The notes below the pieces were generated by a model, which saw only the letters and a list, made by a program, of their open reading frames with translations, had not been told where the DNA came from and searched no databases. Made by a program: the position numbers and the translations under genes. DNA of 64,000 nucleotides from Arthrobotrys musiformis (Eukaryota; Ascomycota; Orbiliomycetes; Orbiliales; Orbiliaceae): positions 1,086,501-1,150,500 of the forward strand of contig JAVHJL010000002.1 in the NCBI GenBank assembly GCA_036971715.1, written 5' to 3'. Within the stretch, counting starts at the first letter, position 1. The number at the start of each line of letters is the position of its first letter. This document shows positions 11,981 through 23,130 of the stretch, piece by piece.

Positions 11981-12334
11981 TCTATCCTATATCAAGTTCC
12001 ATTGACGATTAAGCGACTCACGACCAGTACCGCAGTTGGGGTTTATGCGAAGCGGCCAGCTTGAAAAAAAGCTTTGGGGAGTTTCTTGCACATACTTCTA
12101 TTTTCTACAATATTGAACTAATAGCCGGAGTTTCTTAAGTACTCAATTCTTAATTACATTTTCATTTGTATCATATATATTGTCTAGATTTGCTTTCCAT
12201 AATACTTTTTTCCATCATCAAATTCAGGGTATCTCAATGCTTTTGTTTGGCTTTCAACTATAGAAATTTCTCTTTCCCGTATCTTACACACTCGAACCAT
12301 CACATCTCAATGCCTTGGATCTTCATGACCCTCT
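11981..12334. other. Convergent intergenic region (ERD1 / RRP17 3' ends)
   Basis: AT-rich, 354 bp, with no gene recognised. It should contain the two 3' UTRs. Confidence 0.5.
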
Positions 12335-13054
12335 TCACTTCGCTGTTCTCTCGCCCTTCTTTCGACCCCTCCGAACTTTGTCCCGCATCCTGTCTTCCTT
12401 CCTCTCAGCTTTAGACAGATATCTAAACTTCTTTTTCTTCTGCTTCGGTTTCCTTTCCTTCTCCTTCTTAGGCTGTTCCTTCGATTTGCTCGTATCCGTA
12501 GCATCCTTCCCGTCTTCCGCCGCTCCCTCCTCCTCTTCATCCTCCTCCTCATCGTCGTCATCCATAGTCGTAACCGTAACAGTCGTAAACTTCTCTTCAT
12601 CCACAAACTCCGATTCTTCGTTTATACCGTTCGCCGGCTCCGCAGCATCTCCATCTTCATCGCTTCCGCTGCCCTCCTCTTCCTCGCTTTCATCACTCTT
12701 ATTCAATCCCAAACTCTGGTTCACAGCCTCAACATGCAGCCTTAACTCCTCCTTCCTCGCCTCTCGTAACTACAAATCCAACCCCGTCAGCAACCCGCGA
12801 AAGTAGGAAAGGAGAGGAAAAACAAAACAAACCTTCCTCCGCTCTTCGATCCTCTCCTCTCGCCCCCTCTTCTCCGCCTCCTCTTGCGCAGCTTTTATCC
12901 GCGCTACCTTCCGCTTATGAAAACCGGTGAGGTACTCCTGCCTCGCGCTGCGATCGAATGTGATTTCTTCGATTTGTTCCTTTTCGTTACCGCCATTGCG
13001 TTTTCGTTTTTTGGACAGCGAGGGGGCGGCGGGTTTGGAGTATGGTTTCGGCAT
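12335..13054 (-). CDS. RRP17: Rrp17/Nol12-family rRNA-processing protein (218 aa)
   Basis: Exons 13054-12833 and 12769-12335 join in phase 0. Residues about 30-75 hold the family core: ITFDRSARQEYLTGFHKRKV followed by a long charged helix (ARIKAAQEEAEKR...), which continues after the intron as LREARKEELRLHVE. A highly acidic middle part and a lysine/arginine-rich C-terminus (KKKKFRYLSKAERKEDR) fit a nucleolar protein. Yeast Rrp17 is a 5'-3' exonuclease acting in 60S subunit maturation; Nol12 is the animal counterpart. The acidic and basic stretches make the opposite strand look like a serine-rich frame, which is a shadow. The gene is tandem with HEL2 upstream. Confidence 0.85.
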
Positions 13055-13590
13055 TATGGTTGGGGAGGGATGTGGATTATCGAGAATGTTATGTCGGTAT
13101 CGTGAAGATTTGAGGAACTTGCGACAGAAGGCGGTTCTGAATATTGGAATTTCTTCGGTCGGTTAGATGCCTTCTTTTGGAAGTTTATGCCAAGGCTATA
13201 TTTCCCGAGATGGTTTAGTGCGGCTGCTGGAACTACAACAACAAACGCACTATCACGACTTTATAAGCTTTATCCCACGAGTCGACGTCGATAATCGAAT
13301 TAATACGAGGATGGTATAAGAAGTTTCAACTGAAATCACGATTAGGATGTTGCTTCATTTATTGATTTGCTACCACTATAACTATAAAAGTACACGAAAA
13401 CCCTACTGGGTATCCAGAGTAAGTAATGATAGGTAACACACCCCATCATCAAAGCAAACTACTATGAACCCTCTCTCACATACTTTTATATCCCTCGTAA
13501 CACCTTCAGAAACTCCCAGCAATCATTATATGTAAAAGTGTATGTAAAAAAAAAGGCAAGTTAGCATAATTAAATCCGGTAAAGGCCTCC
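13055..13590. other. Intergenic region between HEL2 3' end and RRP17 start
   Basis: 536 bp on the minus-strand side hold the HEL2 3' UTR and the RRP17 promoter. No other gene is seen. Confidence 0.5.
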
Positions 13591-16157
13591 TCAGCCCCAG
13601 GTAATAATCTGCTGCTTCTTCTTGCCCTTCCCTTTCACCCCTATGATCGCAATATCAGAGGGTCCGCTCTCATTACCCCCACTTGGGCCAGCAGCACTCG
13701 AACCACCGCCCCAGACACTAGCAGGTGCCGTGCCCTCGTTCTTCCTCGGAACAGGAGCATGCTTTGGTGGTGCCTTCGGCAAACTCGGGAATTCCGCAGA
13801 GCTCACCGCCGCCGCCACAGGTGCCACTCTCCCCCTCCCAGCTCCAGCTGCGCGTGAAGGTCCAGCTCCTGGATTCCTAACCGCACTAGCCCATGGAGAA
13901 CTTCCGCTCGCAACAGGTGCTTTCCCCTTCCCGGCGACCGTAACCGCCGCTCCGGGAACAATCCTTCCACCTCCATTGATATCTGCCAAACTACCACCGC
14001 CACGTTCGATAGTGCTGCTCGTAACAGCACTCCAAGGGCTAGCGCCGGCTCTGAGGTTCCTGTTCGTCGCGTTCTTAAGTTTCAAGACTCGAGCGCCTCC
14101 TGCACCTGCGGCTGTAGCACCACTACTGTTACCCGGCATGGGTGGGTAATCTTCGTTAACGCTCTTCCATTCATTCCATGCTTCCAGTAGTCTTCGTCGT
14201 TTTTCTTCCTTCTCGAATAGTTCGCTCAGTTCCCGAAGGAGTGTTGCCAGATCCGCAGCTACCTGAACGTTGAACAAAACCCAAAATGCCTCGATCAAGT
14301 CGCGAGCAGACATCGAATCGGAATTATATGATGAGATGTACTTCTTGAAGGTTTCAAGCTTAGAAGCTTTTGAAGGGTCGTTGCCAAGGAGGCGCACCGC
14401 ACGACCGACGACTTGCTCGTGTTTTTGAGCAGTAGATGTCGAAACATTCGATGGGATTGACGATTGCGCGGTTTGTGTGACTGGAGCAGATCGGACCGGC
14501 TGTTGAACCGGCTGTTGAACCGGCTGTTGAACCGGTGGGGATGAGATACTCAATGCACCCAAGGGTGGGAAGGCCTCTTGTCTGATAGGTGCTCGAGCAG
14601 GCTGAGCAGCCTGCGGTGGCGCGGCCTGTACCGGTCTTGAAGCTTGGGCTGGAGTCGGCGCTGGGGCAGGTTGTGGCGGTGGCCTGGTCAATTGCCCACC
14701 GAACATCCTGGGCGGGACGGTATTCTGCGCCGTCTGCACCGCTAGTGTTCGCTGGTACGCAATCTCATCCCTTCGCATAGGCCCGTCCGGTGGAGGCGGT
14801 TCTGGGGCTTGTGGGTCCCGTCTGTAATCCCTCTGCATTCTCCCACCTCTCCCTCTGCTCGTTGACCCTCCGCCCTGTGTATGGGTATTTCCAAAGGCCG
14901 ACATATCGACCTTCCTCATGTCTTTCAGCGCTCCCTTTGACAATCCCTGTGGATGCTCCTCCACAACATGGGCCTTGAGGTCCATTTCACTTGCAAAAAC
15001 GATAAATTTCTTCTCTAAACATTCAGCATCCGTGCACCTATAGTGGTCTCGCGCAAAGTGCTCCTCCAGTGCCTCCCAATTGAGGAAGTAATTGGGCCTT
15101 CCTCCACTTTCTCGATCGCAGAGGAAGCACCGTTCATGGGCCTCCTTGCAATGGTTATACAGTTCGTCATCGCCATAAAATCGTTTGTGGCAAAATCCGC
15201 ACTCCGGGTGTCCTTTAAAGCCGCTCTGGTCCTCGGTTCCAGGAACATCGTCGCCGTGTCGCTCATGTTTCCGAAGCTCGGGATATGTAAATAGTGTGTG
15301 TTCGTGCGTGAAGACTTTCTTGAACCGCGTGCACAGGTCGCAAAGAACTAACTTGTGGGTATTACGGACGTGTCGGTGAAGGTCTGGCCAGCCGAGGCAA
15401 GCAACGTCGCAGTTCGGCTCGGGGCAGTTGTATCGGAGTAAGACTAGTGTGTCTGATCGAATTTGCTTTCCTTCGTACTTGATGCCCAGTGTTTCATCTG
15501 TCGCAGCTATATCGTTTGTTGAGTATTCTTCGAACGCCTTTGTTCCATTAGTCGTGAATATAACGTAATCCGAGTTTGTCTATTTCACCCCCAATGTTAG
15601 TAGCTTCAGGAATAGAAGGAAAGCTCGAGAAAACATACCCTACAGTGAGGGCACTGTTGAGTTTTGTACAAAGCTCTCATTCGCAACGCGCAGATGTGGC
15701 AAGTCATATGGTTGCAGGGAGCTATTGAGTGGTACTGGATAGGATTGGCACAAATGAAGCAGATTTCTTCATTTTCGGTGCTTGTAGGTGACGGAGGCTC
15801 CTTGCCATCGTTGGCAATAGTACCGGCCGCAGCCTGGTCGGCAGGAGCATCAGAGGAAGGCTCTGTAGGTGTAGCATTGGTGTCGATGGACTGCGATGTT
15901 GGTTGTTGGCGATTCCCTCGATCTCCTCGAGCCTGTCCACCTCGAGCAGCACCGCCTCGACCTCTTCCACCCCGGTTGTTTCGTTCGGGTCTTTGATCTG
16001 ACCCTTGGTTGGTGTTGGTATTTTCGTTGCCTCCTCGGCCACCGCGACGGTTTCCGCCCCTCCCTCGTCCACGAAAACCTCCTCGTTCTCCACGGGCACC
16101 TCGTTCGCCTCGTTCGCCCCTTGAGTCTTGTTCGCCAAAAGCTGCTTGGTCTGCCAT
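13591..16157 (-). CDS. HEL2: Hel2/ZNF598-type RING E3 ubiquitin ligase (835 aa)
   Basis: Exons 16157-15639 and 15579-13591 join in phase 0. The first 100 residues are RGG-rich. A RING finger follows at about 131-173 (CFICANPI, CNHMTCHIC, CPHC); the intron falls right after its last cysteine pair. Exon 2 starts with the adjoining conserved segment, then a series of C2H2-type zinc fingers (CPEPNC...H..H, CDLC, CGFC, CFLC; about residues 215-340). The C-terminal half is proline, alanine and glycine rich. Hel2/ZNF598 recognises collided ribosomes and ubiquitinates 40S proteins to start ribosome-associated quality control. A three-copy 12-bp tandem repeat lies in the low-complexity region. The domain order RING then zinc fingers is diagnostic. 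Confidence 0.9.
14495..14535. repeat. 12-bp tandem repeat, three copies, inside HEL2
   Basis: The unit ACCGGCTGTTGA occurs three times head to tail, followed by a partial fourth copy. On the coding strand it encodes repeated QPVQ in the disordered part of Hel2, so length changes would stay in frame. Confidence 0.9.
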
Positions 16158-17244
16158 CGTCCTATAACTGTAGGTCGGTGATGTAGGAGATATCGTTGGT
16201 TTGTTGCTTGAAGGTGAATTGCTGTTGCTGAGAAATATAAACTACTAAGTAGATGTGGAAAAAAAAAAACTGTGGGCTCAGCTAGATGTTGTAAGATGTT
16301 GCACGAATCGGTGTGGTTGCGGTCAACTTCGAATTGGGAAAAGAGAAAGCTAAAGTTACGGCACCCCGGGATTTATAAGACGCCGAGAAGAAGTCGGTAA
16401 GGGCGCTTATAGAACTAGGTGACATGCAATTGATGAATTGGCGATGATGCAAGTTCGAGTCATAGGAGGTGGAGTTGATGAAGACGGAAGGTGGGGGATA
16501 CAAGGTATGGAGAAAGTGCGTTAGTGAAAAGGTGCGGGATATAAAATTACTAAGTCTCGTTCCCGTTCCAGCACGTTGTAGTCATCCCGCTAAGTCAGCC
16601 CTGCAACACGCCCCATTTGGACTCACCGACTCATCCAAGCTATTCTCGGGAACACTCTAAATCCCTGCTATCGTTTTGAACGTTCCTGACGTATACATTG
16701 GGATCCGGTCAGGGCGGGAAAGGTCTTCTTTTTTTTTTTTTTTTTTTTTGCCCTTACAAAGTATGGGGTGGTTGACGCCAGTTCGAGACCTCTCATCAAC
16801 ACAAACCCCTGTTGCATTTATCTCCCATCGAAGGGTGTATATTCTCGAGGAGTTATACTTCACCCCCTTGCTACGAACACATATGTGCATATACGTACGA
16901 TACAGACTATCTCGTAAACTTAAATGTGAGGCAGGTCAATTCAAAATCTCTTGCTTTTATTTATACGTTTAGTAAATTCCACAATCGATCGATACAGTTC
17001 TTCAAATCAAACATTCAAATCGTAGATGTATATCAAGTTCCGAACACCATCCAAACAACAGACAGCAACATGCGACAGCTGAGTAACCTCGCGCAAGCAA
17101 AGCGAAGGCATTATATATAAGTATGGTTCGTTTGGCCCACAAGACCAATGATAGTCACCGGCCAGCCATTCTCTGGAAGCCGGTTGAAACGTTTACGAAA
17201 ATAACACCAATACGATTAAAAATAAAAATAAAAAAATCCCGAAA
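16158..17244. other. Intergenic region with a 21-nt T tract
   Basis: Holds the HEL2 promoter and the 3' flank of the receptor-like gene. The pure T run at 16729-16749 is the longest homopolymer noted here. Small frames show no family features. Confidence 0.5.
16729..16749 (+). repeat. Poly-T tract (21 nt)
   Basis: An uninterrupted run of 21 thymines in intergenic DNA. It may exclude nucleosomes or simply be a slippage-prone homopolymer. Confidence 0.85.
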
Positions 17245-20200
17245 TCACGATCCTAATATCCCAAAAGTAGGTAAGCGCCGCGGTAAAGACGGTAAATATG
17301 AAATAACACTACTGACCAATCCGTATGCTCCCGTTGTTAACGTTGCCTCCACCACTCTTCCTTTATTGATACCAAACTCTATCTCTAAAACCCTCCCACT
17401 CAGATGTGTGAGTACGACCGTATTACTCCTTTCCGCGTCTGCAATCCTCGCATGATAGTTCTTGGGGACCCGCATGATCTTTTCTACCCCTCTGACCACC
17501 CATCCATCTTCGACTTCGAGATCTGGTGTCAACTCCCATACCCTCATTCCCATCTCCTTTGAAACCGTAATCAATCTATCCCCAGACGGGAGAAAGGCAG
17601 CGGCAAGTGTAGTCTCTCCGAACATTTGGCCAAGCCTCCAGAACTCTTTAATCCGCTTCCCTGTCGCGGCATCATAAATTCGGATTCCCTTCTTATGTTC
17701 GATCACTGCAACCCTCCTTCCATTCGGCGATGCAATAGCCGTCTTTATTATACCATCCGAGTTGGATGGTATATTCGCTTCCAATTGAACTTTCTCCTTG
17801 CCTCCGTCCTTAACAATAAAAACGCCCTCACGAGCAATCCAAGCTAATATCCAGCTCTCCTCCCGATTTAGATATTCCACGCACGCCTGGGCATCAGAAA
17901 CTGCATAATACCATGAGGATAGTTGCGATAACTCAGTAAGTGATTTTGCCTTCGGCGTCGTTTTCATCAACCGATAATATCCACCAATCATCGCAAGTTC
18001 CGAAGAATCGGGTCGGAACGCCATGCTCGCTATGTCAGCATTGCTATTGACTACATTCCAAACTCGGTCTCCGGTAACTGTGCTTCGAACGCTAATGCTA
18101 CGCCTGGAGGAAAGCAAGGCGATCAGTTTTCCATCCGGCGAGAAACAGATTCTCAAGTGCCCGTTCCGAGATTCCGGGTAAAAAGGGATCTTTTGTGTGC
18201 CAGTAGAAATATCCCATAGTGTAAGCTGCGTGGGGTCCGTGATTAACCCCAAAGTATTATCTTTGGCGACTTGTGGTGAGAAGTAGATTTCGTAAACCTG
18301 TTTTTGCCCGTGCTCTAATATTACCCCGGGCGACTTCTTCATCAAATCTTTAACAATAACGATCGGTGAGTCCGGGACGTTGTATGCCACCAGTCGTAGA
18401 TCTGAGGAGAAAACAACTTTCTGTCGACTGTCTGCCCCGGGTTTTATAACCGACAGGAGTTCCTTGTAGCCTTCCTGAAGTGCTTTAGCAGTGGCATCCT
18501 GGTCTTGTGTGTCGTGTGTTTCGACTTTGATAGCGACTTTTGATGTAGATGGTGATGCATAACCCTCTTCGAACTCGAATATTCTCCACAGATAGTAGAC
18601 CTGTAGGGGGGTTTCCATGAGTTCAGAGGCATAGCGCTTCAGGAACCCGTCCAGCCCCAGTATCTTCTTAACCAGCGCCGGCGGGAGACTTCCCAATTTC
18701 GCCTCCTATGAATATCTACTGTTAGTTGAACACTGAATAATAGAAATGCGAATTTAATATACCACGTACAAGCGTTTGGCGATCACCGCGGGTAAACATG
18801 CCCGACGACATGTAGACCTGTTGAAACGTATCCAATTCTCCTAAAATGCCAAGAACCTCAAGCCAATGCAACCAATGCTCCTCCAAAAATATTTGCAATT
18901 CGCTCGATGGCACTACCGCGCCAGAGCGTAAGAGGTAGTAGAGCCATTGGCAGCATGCGGACTTGAGAGAGTCTGGGATGCTCTTCGAAATCACACCCGC
19001 CCAATTCGACCCCGGCGGTTCCTTGGTTTTCGCGATGCCATATGACTTTAACTGACAAATATCCTCCACTAAGTGTCTATTCATGAATGAGAGAACAATT
19101 TGTAGTATATCTGAAATTATAAGGGACTCGTCGGCGGAAAAGTAATCGTGTGTGGCTGTGGGCGACTTTTCATTGCGACAGATGATAGAACAGAACAAAG
19201 GATCTCTGAGTTCCACCTGCACCTTGGAATTCACACCCTCCAGAATTTTGAATATCGAGTCCGCTGAATTGATCAGTTGGAGTAATTCGGTTCCGTCATC
19301 CCCAAACCCGTAAATATCCGATATGGCTGAGCAGGAAGGTCTGTTCCCGTCGACGTCACGACTGTGGCATGACGCCACAAATCGCAGTACATTTCGATAT
19401 TTCTCTTTCTTACTTTCATCCTCGGCGACATCTTTGCGCGATATTAGCTGGTCAAGACGACGCAGGCATTCCTCCTGTTTCAGAGCCTTAGGCGTAACAT
19501 TGGATCTGAAAACCCGTGGGTTAAAATACTCTTTGAATTGCACGTTATCGTATCCCGGCGTTAAACTGGCCTCATAGACTTCCACCTCTTTGGAATTCCT
19601 TCGGTTCTGGTGGTACTGTTTTAACATCCAGTAACAAAAGTCCATCTCCTCAGTAAAGCCGTGTTTTCGTGCGAATTTTGAGCCTTTGAGGAACCATTTG
19701 ACGGATACTTCATCGTCTTTCCCCATGTTGAGGATTCCCTGGAATGCCATACATTCTGCCCGGAGTTTTCTTTGTTCATCACTCTCTCCTTCCACACTCT
19801 TGTTCTTGCTGGTGCTTGGTAGGTGGCGTAGTACATTTGGTCCAAGCGTCGTATCCGCTTTGAGGCTCAATCTGATGAGCTCGAGATACCATTCGGTGGG
19901 GACTTTCTCATTCCGCATTTCCATCGAATCCACGAGTTCGTAGAGCAAACCCCCAGCAATGTCCCACTGTTCCTTCTCGACCGCATCGGTGATGTTTAAC
20001 TTTTGATGGCTGAGGGCATCGAATTCCTGTTGTTGGTAGAGACTTTGACGTTTCGCGACGATGAAGGAGTCGTCTGATGCGTCTGAGGTATTTCCATCGT
20101 CTTCCTCTTCAGCAGGAAGAGGGGCAGCCGTCTCGGTTTGATGGACGGCATCAGTCGATTCTGCTTCGGTGTAGGTTTCGGAAGATTGTGGTGGGGGCGA

Positions 20201-20695
20201 AGAGGTCCTTAGAGGTTCTTTTGGTGGTAGAGGTAGTGGATTTGATCTCCGAGTCGGTGGAAGAGGCGGTGGGGTCCCTCGCGATTTGTTTGGACGGGAA
20301 GGAGGTGCCGGAGGGGGTACGGGAGGCTCAGGAAGTCTACCTTCAGAGGTTTCGTATCCACGAGCCCCTCTACCCTCATTCTCCCAGTTCACCCGCTTCG
20401 AGTCTACACCATACCTCTCCAGATTTAAACTCCCTCTCCCAACCTCACTATTCTCCCTACTATCAACACTACTATTCTCAATCACGGCGTCTGAATTCCT
20501 CCTCCTTCCTCCTAAATTTACATCTTCCACCGCCATATTCTCCACATATGTCGCGAACGGCTTGACAACAATATCTACTGTCGACTTTGTCGCATTTTCA
20601 TTATAACGGTACGGAGGTGGCGCTTCCTCCGACTGTGTATTATTAGAACCAGGCGTCGGTTTCCGTCTTATTCGTTTAAACATCTTGGTTGCCAT
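17245..20695 (-). CDS. NACHT-less NWD-like protein: disordered N-term, helical repeats, WD40 (1128 aa)
   Basis: Two long frames (20695-18770 and 18705-17245) join in phase 0 over a 64-nt intron with a GTACGT donor, a CTAAC branch and a TAG acceptor. The join falls inside a block known from fungal NACHT-WD40 (NWD) receptors: WLHWLEVLGILGEL before the intron, then FLKRYASELMETPLQVYYLW after it. Residues 1-210 are proline and serine rich and probably unstructured. Residues about 215-400 look like Sel1/TPR-type helical pairs. Residues about 470-690 match the helical segment that follows NACHT in NWD proteins. WD40-like repeats follow (ICFSPDGKLIALLSS, LWDISTG, FLPSGDRLITVS, MRVWEL). No P-loop (GxxxxGK[ST]) was seen, so the NTPase part appears absent. 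The function is unknown; a scaffold or partner in fungal immune-type signalling is inference. Confidence 0.7.
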
Positions 20696-21794
20696 GGATG
20701 TGTTCCGTAGGTATATATGGGTAAGGTATATGCCTGTCCGATCGATCGGATGGGATGGTCGACTGGGATTTTATAACGTTAACCCTTGGGTTTTAATGCT
20801 CGGTGCGACCCGTTGCTATTTTGTAACGTGTCTAGGATTGTTTCTGCGGGAAATCCGGGGGGAAAGGATAGATGGTATGAGATGGAGGTATACTTCGATC
20901 TATCAAGTCGATGATCCTGCGGCCTGCCTTCGGACTAACGTCGCAGCGCCGCTGGGTATGAGAACACCGCTGGATATATATATAAGTTAACTATTCCTCA
21001 CGAAAAAGCATTGGAAATCGCCTCCGTAGTGTGTAAATCGCATGACAAACTGTCCTCTTTTTTTTTTTGTTCAAGAAAAGAATTCTTTCGAAAAGGGTAT
21101 TGGCATTTCTTTCTGCCTCACCGCATCTCTTCCCTTCTCCGCACACGGCTGCAGGATTTCGAGATGGCGAGCGAACGAATTCATTGGTCGGTGTTGTAGA
21201 GGCGAATGTGCGGCTGATAAGACCGTCGGCACACGGTGTGTCAGGTCACTGTCTTCCCAGATAAGTAGCATCCTGCACGGTCCTCCAAATCCTCAATCGC
21301 AAAGAGGGGAGCAAAAAATACCACTTCGGAATTCCAAGAATTAGGGATACACATGGAAGTCCATGTTCAGCAAAATATTAGGGAACCGGATAGATTTTAA
21401 TATACATACATGCCAAATCAGATCAATTCTACCACAAAAAGTGAAAAGGGAGGAAAAACCAAAGGAAAAGAAAAGACAAAGAGGATCGGGGAAACATAAA
21501 GTATATGATATGAAATTGGCATTCCAATTATCGATTAAACTCTTTTTCTTCTGAACTCCCAGCTAGCATTTTGCATTTTGCATTGTTGCACCTTGAACAC
21601 CAAATAAGTCGAGCGTCTGCCAAAAAATAGGAAAAGGAAAAGGAAGGAAGGAAGGACAAAAAACAACCATGTTTATGAGTGACGGGAAAATATAATCCTA
21701 AAAAACGGACGTGAGTGAAGGGGGCGGGGGAAAGAATTGCAGGACAGGTTACGATGTGGCCGTTGATATATATGAACCTAAAAACGGTCAGTAA
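20696..21794. other. Intergenic region upstream of the NWD-like gene
   Basis: Holds the promoter of the NWD-like gene and the 3' flank of the SWIB gene. A short GGAA-rich run (about 21635-21655) is present. No gene was recognised. Confidence 0.45.
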
Positions 21795-23130
21795 TCACGA
21801 CGCCTCTGACTCCAAACTAGACGGCGATCCTTGGTGGCTGAAGGCCGCCGAAACAGGCGAAGAAGCGAAATCCTCGCTCTTGATATCCTCACTCTTCAAG
21901 TCAGCAATAGCATCTGATTTATTCATAGGATACAAGTGGCTGCTCAAGATCTTGTTCATGGTGAACATATGTACTTTCGCGGTAGGGAAAACAGTTCTAA
22001 GGTTTTCGTCGCAGATGATGTAGCGTTTGTCGTTTTCATCTTGCAGCTTGTTTTGTTTTATGTAGGCCCAGATGCGCTTGACAGTTTCTGGGCGCGAAAG
22101 CTGGGTTTCGCCAAGAAGGGTTGAGAGCTGTGGGGAGAGGATGAGAGGTTGCTGTGTTTCATGTCAACAATCAATATTCTACCTTGGTACCAATATAAGT
22201 TCTTTTGGAAGTTTTGCCTTACGTGGAACGGATTGTTTGCATTGATCTTCCGCTTCTTCTTCTTCTCTCCGCCCTCCTCGGCTCCGGAGTCATCGGAAAT
22301 GGTGGCACTACTCTTCTTCTTCTTCCTCGGGGCAACGACTTTACGTTTGACAGTCGTAGATCTAGAAGGACGGTCCTGTGAGTTCCATTCGGCTTGCATT
22401 TTGGCAGCTAAACGAGCGTCATCTTCCAATGACGACGGGCTAGCTACTGACTTGCGCTTTTTGGACGGAGAGGCTCCAGGATCTTCCTTTTTAACGCTGT
22501 CGTAGCCATTTGTTTCCTGCTTAACGGGGTGGACGTTTTCCGGACCGGTTGCTTCTAGGACCTCGTCGAAGCGTTTTCGGATGAGGTCTGAGATTTCGGC
22601 CTGGTAGTACTTTTGTTAGCTGGCCGCACGAACGCTTATATGGGAGAGTAAGGCAAAGTACTAACCTTCTGGTCGGTGATGTCGTAACCAAGCTCCTTCT
22701 GAAGAGCTTTACGGACATCCTTGGACGAGATTGAGGCTAAATCACCAGCCCTGAGAATCCTGTCGATAATCGGAGTATATAGAACCTCGTCGAACTCCAT
22801 CTCTTCCGATTCAATTTGTGTCTTAAGGTCCGATTCCGGTTTTTGTGGTAAAGGCTTGGACTTGGTGGTACGTTTCTTGGGTTTGGTAGTAGTGGTCGCA
22901 AGAGAGCGAGCGAAGATGGGAACTTGTAGGTGGGTCCTAGAATATGTAAGGGAGTGGTCTATGCTATGGCGGCGTGGGAGGAGCTGTGGAGTGGTAGAGA
23001 GAGGGCAATTGGCGATGATTGCAGTGCTACGGCTTTGAGCTCCAGAGCAGAGGCGCCGACTGCATGAAGACAAGGCTCTCCCGCCAGTAGCAGCCCTGCA
23101 GAACGAGCGGGAGAGGGGTCCGGCAAGCAA
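21795..23130 (-). CDS. DEK_C and SWIB domain protein (Uaf30/Tri1-like), 399 aa
   Basis: Exons 23130-22666, 22600-22223 and 22151-21795 join in phase 0. The acceptor before QPLILSPQL (22151) was chosen because it restores the SWIB fold. A DEK C-terminal domain lies at about residues 115-175 (IDRILRAGDLASISSKDVRKAL...AEISDLIRKRFDEV), a lysine-rich linker follows, and a SWIB domain sits at 278-355 (LSRPETVKRIWAYIK, LQDENDKR, YMFTMNKIL). This pairing is found in Uaf30 (RNA polymerase I upstream factor) and Tri1. Unusually, about 110 residues precede the core and look like a mitochondrial presequence (arginine and serine rich, no acidic residues in the first 50). An internal ATG at 22800 would start a nuclear-type protein of 289 residues. 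Which paralogue this is cannot be decided here. Confidence 0.82.

Noticed and set aside
12315..12806. Serine-rich 163-codon plus-strand frame
   Set aside because: Antisense shadow of the acidic and lysine-rich RRP17 sequence.
17245..20695. Two separate genes at 17245-18696 and 18722-20695
   Set aside because: A phase-matched intron joins them inside a block continuous in fungal NWD proteins, and the second frame has no true ATG at its start.
22058..22429. Alternative frame reading through the SWIB gene intron
   Set aside because: It destroys the SWIB domain; the CAG acceptor before 22151 restores it.
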